50,046 nucleotides of DNA from Deinococcus marmoris DSM 12784 (lineage in GTDB: Bacteria > Deinococcota > Deinococci > Deinococcales > Deinococcaceae). Position 1 is the stretch's first letter, and every line of letters begins with the position of its first letter. Below are positions 23,023 through 32,471 of the stretch, in pieces. The stretch covers positions 1 through 50,046 of the forward strand of contig NZ_JNIV01000026.1 in assembly GCF_000701405.1 (NCBI RefSeq). The letters are read 5' to 3'. The notes beneath the pieces are model-generated. The model had not been told where the DNA came from, ran no database searches, and saw only the letters and a program-made list of their open reading frames with translations. A program made the translations under genes and the position numbers.

Positions 23023-23823
23023 TCAGTGCCCCGAATGTTCCATCCCGGTTCCGTGCGTCGGCGGAGCCTGTCCCGACAGCGAGGCGGTCACACCCAGCAC
23101 CGCCAGCAGCGTCAACGCCTCGGCGGCCAGACGTGGGCGCACGCCCTGACCCACGGCAAAGGCGCGGCGAACAACCACGGCAACCAGCAGCGCCAGCCCC
23201 ACCAGCGCCACCTTGAGCAGCAGCGTGCGCCCGTAGCCCGAGGCAGGGAGTTGCAGCAGGTTGCCCGCATGTTCCAGCGACATCCACACGCCGCTGACGC
23301 CCAGCACCAGCACCGAACCCAGGGCGTAGGGCGTGAACTTGCGGGCCAGGGCAGCCGTGGCCCCGCGCCGCGTAAGCAGGGCGAAGACGCCGCCCACCCA
23401 CAGGCACATCGCCCCAGCGTGCAGCGTGTGCAAGACGTGAACAAGCTGACCGTGCGAGGCCCCATGTCCGATTCCGGCCAGCCCCCATAGCAGTACACCA
23501 GAAGCGCCCAGCGTCGCTAGCCAGGTCAATTCCGCGATCTCGGCGGCCAGCAGGACCAGACCGCCGATCCACAGGATCAGCACGGCGCGGCCCCCCACCG
23601 TGTCGGTCAGATAATCCAGGATGTCGGCGGGGGCCGTAAAACCCAGCGCGGCCAGGGTGGTGTACACGCCCAGACCGCCGCCCAGCACCAGCAACACCAA
23701 TCCGGCCCCCGGCCACACCAATCCCGGATGCCCCGGCGTCAGCACGCGGCGGGCTGCCACGCCTCCCACCAGCAGCACCGCACCCAGGTACAGCAGCAGC
23801 CTGGGCAGCAGTTCAGCGGTCAT
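23023..23823 (-). CDS. copD: Copper resistance membrane protein CopD-like
   Basis: The 266-residue polytopic membrane protein has about eight hydrophobic segments and the CopD/YcnJ family features: an N-terminal [13 protein letters not shown], a central [23 protein letters not shown] with two histidines in a membrane helix, and [21 protein letters not shown]. CopD works with CopC in copper transfer across the cytoplasmic membrane. The start at 23823 overlaps the copC stop by 4 nt. It is the last gene of a copper cluster. Confidence 0.87.
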   Translation of the reverse strand: MTAELLPRLLLYLGAVLLVGGVAARRVLTPGHPGLVWPGAGLVLLVLGGGLGVYTTLAALGFTAPADILDYLTDTVGGRAVLILWIGGLVLLAAEIAELTWLATLGASGVLLWGLAGIGHGASHGQLVHVLHTLHAGAMCLWVGGVFALLTRRGATAALARKFTPYALGSVLVLGVSGVWMSLEHAGNLLQLPASGYGRTLLLKVALVGLALLVAVVVRRAFAVGQGVRPRLAAEALTLLAVLGVTASLSGQAPPTHGTGMEHSGH

Positions 23824-24230
23824 TTCACCGTGAAGACGCTGTGCCCCGTGACCGGGTGGCCGTCCTCGGACAGAATTTTCCAGGCCACCACGTAGGCTCC
23901 AGCTTTCAGGCTGACCTTCAGGGGGATGCGGAGTTGCGCGGCCAGAGTCCTGGCGCTCAGCGGCAGATTGACGAGTGTGGGGGCGTCGGCCTTCAGGGCC
24001 AGGGCAGCTCTGGCCCCGTCCACAGGCTCCATGTCGGCACCCAGCGCCATCACCCGGAAAGTGGAAAAGCGCAGTTCAATGGGTTCGCTGAATTTCAGGA
24101 CGACTTCTTTCGGGGCGCTGACGGTGGAATCGGCGGCGGGGATGATGGACGCGACGGCGGTGTGGGCGCTGGCGGTGCCCAGCACCAGCGCCAGCAACAG
24201 AACTATTAGACGGGTAAAGGTGAAACGCAT
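23820..24230 (-). CDS. copC: Copper-binding periplasmic protein CopC
   Basis: The 136-residue protein has a signal peptide (residues 1-22) ending before HTAVASIIPAAD, so a histidine lies at the mature N-terminus, as in CopC, where it binds Cu(II). It continues with the CopC cupredoxin-like fold: STVSAPKEVVLKFSEPIELRFS in the middle, and VVAWKILSEDGHPVTGHSVFTV at the end, where DGHPVTG is the family hallmark with the second copper histidine. It precedes copD with a 4-nt overlap. Confidence 0.92.
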   Translation of the reverse strand: MRFTFTRLIVLLLALVLGTASAHTAVASIIPAADSTVSAPKEVVLKFSEPIELRFSTFRVMALGADMEPVDGARAALALKADAPTLVNLPLSARTLAAQLRIPLKVSLKAGAYVVAWKILSEDGHPVTGHSVFTVK

Positions 24231-24271
24231 ACAGCCTCCAGGGGGGCAGAGTCTCCCCTGCCCCCAGTCAG

Positions 24272-24715
24272 TTACTTGACGGCGGTCTTGCTGGCGGGCG
24301 TCTTGTCGGGCTGGGTGTCATCCCAGGCCACGACGCTGCCGTCGGCGTAGGTCTGGTAGACCTTCCAGACCAGTTCGCCGGGCTGGGCCGGATTGACGGC
24401 CTGGAAGAAGAAACGGGCATATTCCATCGGCTCGATGTTGCCCTTCCAGACCACTTCAGTCACCAGACCATCAGCATTTTTGCTCACGGTGCGGGAAAAG
24501 CCGGGCGTGGTCTGAAAGCGGCTGATGCCCACGCCTGCGGGAACCACCAGACGAATCTGGGTGGTGGCCAGGTCCTTCTCGACAGGCACATTCAGGCGGT
24601 AGATCTCGGACTTTCCGGCGGCAGATTCGCTCAGGCCCGCCTCGGTTTTCACGGTGGCGTGGGCAGCGGCGAAGGACATCAGCAGGGCGGCGGACAGCAT
24701 GAGAAATTTTTGCAT
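24272..24715 (-). CDS. YcnI-like copper-associated secreted protein (DUF1775)
   Basis: The 147-residue protein has a signal peptide ([20 protein letters not shown]) and a DUF1775/YcnI-type cupredoxin-like domain. It has the characteristic [18 protein letters not shown] and [12 protein letters not shown] blocks, and an [21 protein letters not shown] segment as in YcnI. A histidine sits at or next to the mature N-terminus, which in Bacillus YcnI contributes to copper binding. ATG 24715 is supported by an AGGAGA ribosome-binding site 8 nt upstream; the longer frame to 25114 is a shadow of the upstream gene. It lies 41 nt before copC in the same direction. Confidence 0.88.
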   Translation of the reverse strand: MQKFLMLSAALLMSFAAAHATVKTEAGLSESAAGKSEIYRLNVPVEKDLATTQIRLVVPAGVGISRFQTTPGFSRTVSKNADGLVTEVVWKGNIEPMEYARFFFQAVNPAQPGELVWKVYQTYADGSVVAWDDTQPDKTPASKTAVK

Positions 24716-24758
24716 GTTAGAAGTTCTCCTCTGAAAAGGGTGTTGGGGTACAGGGTTT

Positions 24759-25184
24759 TCAGAGAAGAACGGGTGACGCACGGGCATCGGCATGACGCGG
24801 CGCGGCAGGAACGTCGGCCACAGCCAGGGGCAATGGCTGAGAAATCTGGCGCGGCGAGGCCGTGGGGAGCGGCAGGACGCCCGCCTCCAGCGCAAAGGCC
24901 CCGGTGACGCAGAAGGGACAGTGCGCGGCGTGTTTGTGGCTTTCCCTGTCGCCGTGACCGGGCTGGGGCTGCGGAACTGGAAGCGTGGCGGAGGAGGAAT
25001 GCCCGGCAGGCATCCCGGCCATCTGGTGTCCAGGGTGTCCGGCCATCTGCGCCATGCCCAATGTCCCCGGCATCGGCAGGTCCACCATGCCGCCCACCCG
25101 CGCCTGAAAGGCAAAGGCGGCCACCACCGTCAGCACCGCCAGCAGGCGTCTGAGGTAAGTTTCGGTGGCACGGAGGGGCATCAA
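24759..25184 (-). CDS. DUF2946-like copper-associated protein
   Basis: The 141-residue protein has an N-terminal hydrophobic segment (residues 12-30), a middle region rich in methionine, histidine and proline ([20 protein letters not shown]), and the motif [20 protein letters not shown] around residues 83-103. The HCPFC pattern is the signature of the DUF2946 family, usually found beside copper genes. It is the first gene of the copper cluster, followed by ycnI, copC and copD. ATG 25184 and the next ATG (25181) are both possible. The Met/His stretch suggests Cu(I) binding outside the cytoplasm. Confidence 0.75.
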   Translation of the reverse strand: MMPLRATETYLRRLLAVLTVVAAFAFQARVGGMVDLPMPGTLGMAQMAGHPGHQMAGMPAGHSSSATLPVPQPQPGHGDRESHKHAAHCPFCVTGAFALEAGVLPLPTASPRQISQPLPLAVADVPAAPRHADARASPVLL

Positions 25185-25193
25185 GTTCTGGCC

Positions 25194-25203
25194 AGTCTAG
25201 ACT
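25194..25203. promoter_or_regulatory. Palindrome upstream of the copper cluster
   Basis: AGTCTAGACT is a perfect 10-bp palindrome 10 nt before the first ATG of the cluster and contains a TAGACT box like a -10. It could be an operator, but it may be chance. Confidence 0.35.
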
Positions 25204-25423
25204 TCCCTGCCGCGTCAACTGTCCCGAATATTTGGCAGACCTAAATCCCTGAAGATGTTCTGGCACGGCGGACCCGCAGACAGATTTTCGGGCACCCGTT
25301 CCAGTTGCCCATAGACCGACGGTCCAGATCAGGGTGCCGAAGCGGTTGATGTCGCCACGAACAGTCGCCTGTGACCAGCACCGTTTCGCAGGAGGGGCCA
25401 CTGTTTCCCGCCGCCCTGCCGCC

Positions 25424-25429
25424 TACCAT
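25424..25429 (+). promoter_or_regulatory. -10 box of a leaderless YceI transcript
   Basis: TACCAT ends 6 nt before GTG 25436. Confidence 0.5.
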
Positions 25430-25435
25430 CGAAGA

Positions 25436-25972
25436 GTGAAACGGACCCGCTTTTTGCTGACTGGACTCCTGGGCTGGGCATCGGCGGCGGGCGCACCCTA
25501 CGCAGCCACCAGTGGGCAGGCCACCTTCGAGTACCGCGTCACCCTCGTAAACGTCAAGGGAACGGTGGAAGGCGTCATCAGCGCCGTCGATCTGAACACC
25601 GATGATCTGGCTGCCACCACAGGCACAGTCACGGTTCCCCTCTTGGGGCTGAAGACGGGCAACAGCCTGCGCGACAGCCATACCAAAGGCGCACTGGGCA
25701 CCCAGGAATTCCCGAACGCCACCTTCAAACTCGGCAGACTGACGGGCGGCAGGTTGACGGCGGGGCAGACCCTCGCCACCACCGCCAGCGGCACCCTGAC
25801 GGTCCGGGGGGTCAGCAAGCCCGTCAGCGTTCCGGTCAAGGCCACCCTGAGCGCGAATAACGTCAATGTCAGCACCCAGTTCAAATTCAATCCGCTGGAG
25901 TACGGTGTGCGCTACCCCGGCGGGGCCGACGTCATCACGGTGAATGTGGAGTTCGTGCTGACCGCGCGCTGA
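25436..25972 (+). CDS. YceI-family secreted lipid-binding-like protein
   Basis: The 178-residue protein starts at GTG 25436 with a signal peptide (MKRTRFLLTGLLGWASAAGA). The mature part is a YceI domain, an eight-stranded lipocalin-like barrel that binds isoprenoid-type lipids in known members. Family features are the ATFEYRVTLVNVKGTVEG start, LRDSHTKGALGTQEFPNATFKL in the middle, the SGTLTVRGVSKPVSVPV block (the L-T-(V/I)-x-G-x-(T/S)-x-x-(V/L) pattern is diagnostic), and a final FKFNPLEYGVRYPGGAD. Its physiological ligand here is unknown. Confidence 0.85.
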   Translation: MKRTRFLLTGLLGWASAAGAPYAATSGQATFEYRVTLVNVKGTVEGVISAVDLNTDDLAATTGTVTVPLLGLKTGNSLRDSHTKGALGTQEFPNATFKLGRLTGGRLTAGQTLATTASGTLTVRGVSKPVSVPVKATLSANNVNVSTQFKFNPLEYGVRYPGGADVITVNVEFVLTAR

Positions 25973-26005
25973 ACGTCCTCCCAGCCGCGTATTGACCTGT
26001 CTATG

Positions 26006-26033
26006 TTGTCAACCTTACGCTTTGGTGTAGATG
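26006..26033 (+). promoter_or_regulatory. Probable gap promoter with a GTTGTCAAC palindrome
   Basis: TTGTCA (26006-26011), a 16-nt spacer and TAGATG (26028-26033). The -35 lies within the 9-bp palindrome GTTGTCAAC (26005-26013), which may be an operator. The transcript would have a leader of about 105 nt before the RBS (GGAGG) of gap. Confidence 0.5.
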
Positions 26034-26034
26034 A

Positions 26035-27164
<1,130 letters not shown>

Positions 27165-27165
<1 letters not shown>

Positions 27166-27300
27166 TACGGACTCCGATTAGAGGGTGTTGAAAACGCCCG
27201 TAATCCGAGCGGAGCGAGCAGGAGAAAAACGGGTTCCGGGCGTGGAGTGGAGGGATCGGCGCTGTTCCGATTCCTCCACGAAACAAACGGAATCCGTATA
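27165..27300. repeat. MITE-like intergenic repeat with terminal inverted repeats
   Basis: The element starts with ATACGGACTCCG and ends with CGGAATCCGTAT, which are inverted copies matching in 11 of 12 positions. An inner inverted repeat (near GTGGAGGGATCGG and CCGATTCCTCCAC) can form a second stem. It fills nearly all the space after the gap stop codon. From memory, similar intergenic sequences with CGAGCGGAGCGAGC are frequent in Deinococcus genomes; I see no second copy in this window. It carries no transposase and is therefore non-autonomous. Confidence 0.65.
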
Positions 27301-27312
27301 AACATCGCCCGC

Positions 27313-27349
27313 AGATGGTGGAGGGCTGATGCCTTCTGCCATCTTTTTT
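27313..27349 (+). terminator. Terminator or attenuator between gap and pgk
   Basis: AGATGG pairs with CCATCT, with inner AGGGC/GCCTT pairs, followed by six T (27344-27349). It lies 16 nt before the pgk start and could end gap transcripts or modulate read-through. Confidence 0.55.
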
Positions 27350-27365
27350 ATCTACAGGAGAAACG

Positions 27366-28535
27366 ATGAAAAACCTCGATCAACTCGATGTGAAGGGCAA
27401 GCGTGTGCTGGTGCGCGTGGATTACAACGTGCCGATCAAGGACGGCGTGGTGCAGGACGATACCCGCGTGACCGCCAGCCTCCCCACCATCAAAAAGCTG
27501 CTGGAGATGGGCGCGGCCTCGGTGGTGCTGATGAGCCACTTCGGACGCCCCAAGAACGGGCCGGAGGCGAAATACAGCCTGAAACCCGTGGCGGACGTGC
27601 TGTCCAAAACACTTGGTCAGGACGTGACCTTTATCGACAGCCTGCCCTCCAGCGACGAAACGCTGGTGGCGGTGCGGAACCTGAAGGCGGGCGCGGTGGC
27701 CCTGCTGGAAAACGTGCGCTTCGAGGCGGGCGAGGAGAAGAACGACGCGGGCCTGAACGCCAAACTGGCACGGCTGGGCGACGCCTTCGTGCTGGACGCC
27801 TTCGGCAGCGCGCACCGGGCGCACTCGTCGGTCAGCGGCGTGGCCGGGGAGCTGCCGCACGCGGCGGGACTGCTGCTCCAGCGTGAGGTAGACGCATTGG
27901 GCAAGCTGCTGCACGATCCGGCGCGGCCCTACGTGGTCATCATCGGCGGCGCGAAAGTCAGCGACAAGATCAAGGTCATCGAGAACCTGCTGCCCAAAGT
28001 GGACCGCATGTTGATCGGCGGCGGTATGGCCTACACCTTCATCAAGTCGCGCGGCGGCAAGACTGGAGACAGCATCCACGAGGATGACCAGTTGGAGTTG
28101 GCAAAACGGCTGCTGGCCGAGTACGGCGACAAGCTGATGCTGCCCAGCGACGTGATCGCCGCCGACGCCTTCGATGCCAATGCCAACACCAAAGTCGTGC
28201 CGAGCGATCAGATTCCCGACGGCTGGCAGGGCCTGGATGCCGGGCCGGACACGGTGAAGGCATACAAAGAGGCGCTCCAGGGCGCAAAAACCGTGTTCTG
28301 GAACGGACCGCTGGGCGTCTTCGAGTTCGAGGCGTTCGCGGGCGGCACCAATGCGATTGCCGCCACCGTGGGCAACCTGAGTGACGCCTACACCGTCATC
28401 GGCGGCGGCGACAGCGTCAGCGCGATCAACAAAAGTGGGCAGGCCGACAAGGTCTCGCACATCAGCACTGGCGGCGGCGCGAGCCTGGAATTGCTGGAGG
28501 GGCAGGCTCTGCCCGGCGTTGAGGCGATGGCGTAA
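27366..28535 (+). CDS. pgk: Phosphoglycerate kinase
   Basis: The 389-residue enzyme makes ATP from 1,3-bisphosphoglycerate in glycolysis. The N-terminal substrate site [12 protein letters not shown] is present, as are [21 protein letters not shown], the hinge and nucleotide region [19 protein letters not shown], and [13 protein letters not shown] near the C-terminus with [16 protein letters not shown]. Length is typical. ATG 27366 has an AGGAGAAACG ribosome-binding site. The next gene starts directly at its stop. Confidence 0.96.
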   Translation: MKNLDQLDVKGKRVLVRVDYNVPIKDGVVQDDTRVTASLPTIKKLLEMGAASVVLMSHFGRPKNGPEAKYSLKPVADVLSKTLGQDVTFIDSLPSSDETLVAVRNLKAGAVALLENVRFEAGEEKNDAGLNAKLARLGDAFVLDAFGSAHRAHSSVSGVAGELPHAAGLLLQREVDALGKLLHDPARPYVVIIGGAKVSDKIKVIENLLPKVDRMLIGGGMAYTFIKSRGGKTGDSIHEDDQLELAKRLLAEYGDKLMLPSDVIAADAFDANANTKVVPSDQIPDGWQGLDAGPDTVKAYKEALQGAKTVFWNGPLGVFEFEAFAGGTNAIAATVGNLSDAYTVIGGGDSVSAINKSGQADKVSHISTGGGASLELLEGQALPGVEAMA

Positions 28536-28853
28536 GTGGCTCCCGTCACCTGCCTCCTGACCTACGAGGTCAAGCCTGAGCGGCTGGCCGAGTTCGAGGC
28601 GTATGGACGCAAGTGGATCACGCTGATCAACGCCTTCGGCGGCCAGCATCACGGCTACTTCCTGCCCTCCGAGGGAGCATCGGATCTGGCCTACGCGCTG
28701 TTTACCTTTACCAGTCTGGCGGACTATGAACGCTACCGGGAGCAGGCGATGGCAGACCCGGTGTGCCAGGACCTGTTCCGGGAAGTGCCAACGCTGATCC
28801 ACCGCAATGACCGAACATTCTTAAGACCCGTCCTGAACGGGCTGGAGACATGA
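28536..28853 (+). CDS. NIPSNAP-family protein
   Basis: The 105-residue protein is a ferredoxin-like alpha/beta dimeric barrel of the NIPSNAP family. It shows [44 protein letters not shown], where the E-x-K-P(G)x-x-x-x-F pattern and GGxxHGYF are typical. GTG 28536 starts right after the pgk stop, and its own stop overlaps the tpiA ATG, so it is translationally coupled on both sides. Family function is largely unknown; members may act as small-molecule monooxygenase-like or carrier proteins. Its fixed place between pgk and tpiA hints at a link with triose-phosphate metabolism, but this is inference. Confidence 0.8.
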   Translation: MAPVTCLLTYEVKPERLAEFEAYGRKWITLINAFGGQHHGYFLPSEGASDLAYALFTFTSLADYERYREQAMADPVCQDLFREVPTLIHRNDRTFLRPVLNGLET

Positions 28854-29587
28854 TGACTCAGAACCTGCTTGCCCTGAACTGGAAGATGAACAAGACCCCC
28901 GCCGAGGCCCGCGCCTGGGCCGAGGAACTGCGCGAGAAGCTGACGGCCAACGACACCGAACTGGCGGTCATGGCCCCGGCGGTGGCGCTGGCGTCGCTGG
29001 CCGCACACCTGCCCCCCGGCGTGGCACTGGGCGCGCAGGACGTGTCGGCGCATGAATCCGGCGCATACACGGGCGAAACCAGCGCCGCCATGCTGGTGGA
29101 CGTGGGCGCAAAATACGCCGTGGTGGGCCACAGCGAACGCCGCGAGTATCACCACGAAACGGATGCCGACGTGGCCGCCAAGGCCAAACAGGCCCAGGCC
29201 AACGGCCTGATTCCGATTGTCTGCGTGGGCGAGGGCCTGGACGTGCGCGAGAAGGGCGAGCAGGTGGCCTACACGCTGGGGCAGTTGGAAGGCAGTCTGA
29301 GCGGCGTGGGGCCGGAAGTGGTCATTGCCTACGAGCCGGTCTGGGCCATCGGCACGGGCAAGACCGCCACCGCCGAGGACGCCGAGGAGCTGGCCGCCGC
29401 CATCCGCGACGCGCTGATCGAGCGCTACGGCTCCGACGCCGACGGTATCCGCATCCTCTACGGCGGCAGCGTCAAGCCGGACAACATCGCCACCCTGTGC
29501 GCCAAGCCCAACGTGAACGGCGCGCTGGTGGGGGGCGCGAGCCTCAAAGTGCCGGACGTGATTGGCATGAACGACGCTCTGAAGTAA
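28850..29587 (+). CDS. tpiA: Triosephosphate isomerase
   Basis: The 245-residue TIM-barrel enzyme interconverts dihydroxyacetone phosphate and glyceraldehyde 3-phosphate. Catalytic residues are Lys12 in NWKMN, His94 in VVGHSERR and Glu162 in [15 protein letters not shown], which also begins the flexible loop. The phosphate-binding YGGSVKPDN and the final GALVGGASL are present. Two tandem ATG codons (28850, 28853) are possible starts; the first overlaps the NIPSNAP stop. A strong hairpin follows. Confidence 0.96.
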   Translation: MMTQNLLALNWKMNKTPAEARAWAEELREKLTANDTELAVMAPAVALASLAAHLPPGVALGAQDVSAHESGAYTGETSAAMLVDVGAKYAVVGHSERREYHHETDADVAAKAKQAQANGLIPIVCVGEGLDVREKGEQVAYTLGQLEGSLSGVGPEVVIAYEPVWAIGTGKTATAEDAEELAAAIRDALIERYGSDADGIRILYGGSVKPDNIATLCAKPNVNGALVGGASLKVPDVIGMNDALK

Positions 29588-29601
29588 CGCGCGCAACGTG
29601 A

Positions 29602-29634
29602 AACTCCCCCAGTCCGGGTCCGGGTGGGGGAGTT
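29602..29634 (+). terminator. Terminator after tpiA
   Basis: AACTCCCCC (29602-29610) pairs perfectly with GGGGGAGTT (29626-29634). The following T content is weak, but no gene crosses it. Confidence 0.6.
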
Positions 29635-29652
29635 CTGCTGTCTGGGCCGCTC

Positions 29653-29658
29653 TAAACT
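29653..29658 (+). promoter_or_regulatory. -10 box of a leaderless transcript for the 29665 gene
   Basis: TAAACT ends 6 nt before GTG 29665. Confidence 0.5.
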
Positions 29659-29664
29659 GGGCGG

Positions 29665-30399
29665 GTGGGAACCTGGATGAGCCATTTCCGAATTGCCGAG
29701 CGCCTGCTGGAGCATCTGCCAGAGCTGGAAGCACAGGCATTCATCCTGGGCAACGTCGCCCCCGATTCCGGGCGTCCGAATGCCGACTGGACCGTCTTCG
29801 ATCCGCCGAAGACCGTCACGCATTTCCTGCGGGCTGGGGAGGACGAGGGCCACATCCGGGATTTGCAGTTTTACCGCGAATATGTGCTTCCGGCAGAGCA
29901 GAAAGATGGGCAGAGCTTCAGCTTCATCCTCGGCTATTTCACGCATCTGGTCTCTGACAACCTGTGGATGCACCTGATCGGGCAACCGACTAAAGCAACC
30001 TTTGCAGCGGAATTCAGCCTGAATAAAGCAGCCGCCTGGGACCGTGTGAAGGACGACTGGTACGGGCTGGACCACAAGTATCTGCGCGACTTCCCCGACA
30101 ACGTGTTTGCGCGGGTCGTCGTGAACGCCGTCAATCCACCCTCTCCCCTTCCCTTTTTGCCTTCGGAGGCGCTGGCAGACCGGCTGGATGATCTGCGGAC
30201 TTTCTATGGGAATCCCGGCGACCTGAGACTGAACCGCCCCTATCCCTATCTGAGCGAGGTCACCATGAACCGCGTCGTGGACGACAGCGCGCAGATGATT
30301 GCGGCACTCCTGGCGCAGTTAGAGACGGGCAGCACGCCGGACGGGCAGGAGGTTTCGTTGCGCATCCTTGAGCTGCCCGCCCCATATATGCTGCCGTAA
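29665..30399 (+). CDS. Zinc-dependent phospholipase C-like protein
   Basis: The 244-residue protein shows the bacterial Zn-dependent PLC/S1-P1-like pattern: GTWMSHFRIAERLLE at the start, FILGNVAPDSGRPN with an Asp, KTVTHFL, and FILGYFTHLVSDNLWMHLIG, where the spaced histidines and aspartates can bind zinc. It has no signal peptide, unlike secreted phospholipases, so a cytoplasmic hydrolase of phospholipids or related phosphoesters is possible. GTG 29665 is chosen because GTWxxH is a common start in this family and a -10 box lies 6 nt upstream. Confidence 0.75.
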   Translation: MGTWMSHFRIAERLLEHLPELEAQAFILGNVAPDSGRPNADWTVFDPPKTVTHFLRAGEDEGHIRDLQFYREYVLPAEQKDGQSFSFILGYFTHLVSDNLWMHLIGQPTKATFAAEFSLNKAAAWDRVKDDWYGLDHKYLRDFPDNVFARVVVNAVNPPSPLPFLPSEALADRLDDLRTFYGNPGDLRLNRPYPYLSEVTMNRVVDDSAQMIAALLAQLETGSTPDGQEVSLRILELPAPYMLP

Positions 30400-30444
30400 A
30401 GAACGCTCTACCCACACCGCTTCCGTCCAACTGCTAAGCAGCGT

Positions 30445-30765
30445 TTACGCCAGTCCCAGCAGCTTCCGCACGGCAAAACGCACGCGGCCCAGGTTCGCCA
30501 CATCGTCGAAAGCGGTCAGCAACACCTGATCGCCGTGGGGGGTCAGCAGCACCGGGCCATCGTCCACATCCAGCACGATTTCCTGCCACGACTCGGCGGC
30601 CATCTGGCTTTGCAGGCTGCCGATCACGGCGCGGCCCGCCGCGACAAGACCCAGTTCGCTGCTTATCTGGGCCTCGGACATTCCGGCGCTGGCGACCACC
30701 TCGCCTGCCGGGCTGACCAGCACGGTATGCCGCACGCCGCGAACCTCCAGCAGTGTGGCGATCAC
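30445..30765 (-). CDS. Roadblock/LC7 domain protein
   Basis: This 106-residue protein is almost only a roadblock/LC7 domain: LLEVRGVRHTVLVSPAGEVVASAG is the first helix-strand, then a helix EAQISSELGLVAAGRAVIGSL and strands EIVLDVDDGPVLLTPHGDQVLLTAF. Such domains dimerise and regulate small Ras-like GTPases (MglB type) or sense states in signalling. It overlaps the second roadblock gene by 4 nt (30762-30765), so the two are translated together. No GTPase gene lies nearby. Confidence 0.82.
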   Translation of the reverse strand: MIATLLEVRGVRHTVLVSPAGEVVASAGMSEAQISSELGLVAAGRAVIGSLQSQMAAESWQEIVLDVDDGPVLLTPHGDQVLLTAFDDVANLGRVRFAVRKLLGLA

Positions 30766-31103
30766 GAGCGGTCCACGCGCGGCAGGCTGTCGACTTCCTG
30801 CGCCAGCTTGGCCAGGGCCTGCTGGGCGGCGCGGGTATCGCTGCTGCGGGCCAGCGCCGCGCCCATCATGAAGTCGCCCACCGCCAGCGCCACCACCTCA
30901 ATGCGGTCACTGGTAAAGGCCAACCGGGTGACCTCGCCGGACCCCAGCCGGCGGCCCATGCGGTCCAGACCTGTCCTCAGCGAGGCCAGTTCGGCGGCCA
31001 GCACCTCGCCGCCGTCGCCGTTGGATTCGATGGGCAGGCCGTCAGGGCCGACCAGGGCGCTGGCGATCACGCCAGGAATGTTGTTCAGAACGTCAATCTT
31101 CAT
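30762..31103 (-). CDS. Roadblock/LC7 domain protein
   Basis: The 113-residue protein has the same fold: VLNNIPGVIASALVGPDGLPIES at the start, ELASLRTGLDRMGRRLG as the helix, VTRLAFTSDRIEVVALAVGDFMMGAALARSS as the strands, and a C-terminal helix ending in LPRVDRS. The order strand-helix-strand with GPDGLPIES is typical for bacterial roadblock proteins. It is preceded by a GAGGAA ribosome-binding site and followed with overlap by the third member. It probably forms homo- or hetero-dimers with its neighbours. Confidence 0.83.
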   Translation of the reverse strand: MKIDVLNNIPGVIASALVGPDGLPIESNGDGGEVLAAELASLRTGLDRMGRRLGSGEVTRLAFTSDRIEVVALAVGDFMMGAALARSSDTRAAQQALAKLAQEVDSLPRVDRS

Positions 31104-31179
31104 GCTTGGTTCCTCGGCGTCAAAGCCAGCATTGCGGCCTCTCGAATAGGGGTGGTCACGCTATTTTTAGCGTCTACGC

Positions 31180-31542
31180 TCACAGCGTCTGCTCCAGCTT
31201 GCGGGCGGCCTCACGGCCATACAGGCGGGCCTGCCCCAGATTGCTGCGGGCGTCCAGGGCCAGCAGTAGAAAGTATTCGGCGCGGATGGGTTGCAGGTAC
31301 ACGCTCAGGCGTTCGCCGCGCAGGTACAGTTCGCGGGGCTGCCCGGCGTTCAGGGTCTGGGTATAGGCGGTGCCTGCGGCCACGAGCAGCCCGGCGTGTT
31401 CGGCGATCAGCAGGTTGAGGTCCGTATCGGTGATGGCGTGGCCCTCGATCAGCAGGCCGTCCAGCCCACCAATGGCCGCTGCCCACGCGCCGTCCACGTC
31501 TTTGACCAGTTGGGTGAGGAGAGCAAGCATTCTGAGGATCAT
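31180..31542 (-). CDS. Roadblock/LC7-like protein, most upstream of three
   Basis: The 120-residue protein reads LVKDVDGAWAAAIGGLDGLLIEGHAITDTDLNLLIAEHAGLLVAAGTAYTQTL, then short strands (RELYLRGERLSVYLQPIRAEYFLLLAL) and a C-terminal helix. It is the most diverged of the three consecutive genes. ATG 31530 (MLALL) may be the true start, since it matches where the domain begins and no ribosome-binding site precedes 31542. It is 76 nt upstream of the next member and probably heads the operon. Confidence 0.7.
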   Translation of the reverse strand: MILRMLALLTQLVKDVDGAWAAAIGGLDGLLIEGHAITDTDLNLLIAEHAGLLVAAGTAYTQTLNAGQPRELYLRGERLSVYLQPIRAEYFLLLALDARSNLGQARLYGREAARKLEQTL

Positions 31543-31682
31543 GATACGGACGGTCTATTTCAAATCACGCACAAATTCCGCGCCAGAGGTGAGAAAAGTC
31601 GAATCGACAGGCACGACAGCGTCTGACACGTAGACAACCGGGATTCGGCAGGCGTGAATCTTCACTCCGGCTCAGCCCTTCA

Positions 31683-32354
31683 TCAGCCTGCGGCCCAGCG
31701 CGGCCCCCTCGTCCTCCGAGAAACCGTAGGCCGCCAGATACGGCCCCACACCGCCCCGCCCCGGGTTGAATCCAGGTGGGCCAGGGGCCGCAGAATGTCG
31801 TCTGGGACGGTGGGAACGAGAGAGGCGTAAGTCGCCCACTTTTCTGGAGTCATGCGCGCGTTCAGGGCGGCATAAAAGTCCACCAACTCCGGCCCGGTGG
31901 CGACGTAATCGGCGGCAATTTCCTCGCGGCTGCGCCCAGCCAGTTCCAGGCACAGCGCGGCGATCAATCCAGTACGGTCCTTTCCGGCATGGCAATGGAT
32001 CAGCAGCGGGCCGGGCGGCGCGTCCAGAATCGCCCCCAGGATGCTGACGACGTTGTTCGCGGCGTGATCCAGAACAGCGCAGTTAGAGACGCCATTGCTG
32101 CCTGCCAGACTGGCCTCGTTGAGTTCGCGAACACGGTGAGGCAAGAGCGACAGGTTCAGATATTCCACCCGTCCCAAAAACGGAGGCGCGTCGATCTCCC
32201 GCTCCGCTCGCGTCCGTAAATCGAGGATGCGGCCCAGGTTCAGGGCCAGCAGCCCATCTCTCCCCTGCCCGCTCAGCAAGCTGAGGTTGCCGCTGCGGTA
32301 CAGGCCGGGCAGCGGGCGGCGGAAGTTGAGCGCACCGTCGGGAGAAGTTGGCAT
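31683..32354 (-). CDS. Tyrosine/serine phosphatase with probable C-terminal frameshift
   Basis: The 223-residue frame contains the signature IHCHAGKDRTGL with Cys121 and Arg127, and LYRSGNLSLL with ILDLRTRAERE at the N-terminus, as in bacterial protein-tyrosine phosphatases of the Y-phosphatase 3 family. After PDDILRPLAHLD (residues about 183-194) the frame loses similarity. The neighbouring minus frame then reads GVGPYLAAYGFSEDEGAALGRRLMKG and ends at 31672, which is the usual end (GVxxYLxxxGxxxxExxAL). A single extra G in the repeat GGGGCGGGGC near 31751-31762 would restore it. The catalytic part is intact. A CATTCT box ends 7 nt before the ATG. Confidence 0.8.
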   Translation of the reverse strand: MPTSPDGALNFRRPLPGLYRSGNLSLLSGQGRDGLLALNLGRILDLRTRAEREIDAPPFLGRVEYLNLSLLPHRVRELNEASLAGSNGVSNCAVLDHAANNVVSILGAILDAPPGPLLIHCHAGKDRTGLIAALCLELAGRSREEIAADYVATGPELVDFYAALNARMTPEKWATYASLVPTVPDDILRPLAHLDSTRGGAVWGRIWRPTVSRRTRGPRWAAG

Positions 32355-32361
32355 GACGCAC

Positions 32362-32367
32362 AGAATG
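32362..32367 (-). promoter_or_regulatory. -10-like box of the tyrosine phosphatase gene
   Basis: CATTCT on the minus strand ends 7 nt before ATG 32354. Confidence 0.4.
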
Positions 32368-32471
32368 CCCGCCAGTCAGCCCACCCTGAAGCGAGGCGAA
32401 TCACCGTCTTTGCCGACATTTTCGGGTACAATGATCCTATTGAGGGAACCCCTTCGACGGAACGAATTTCA

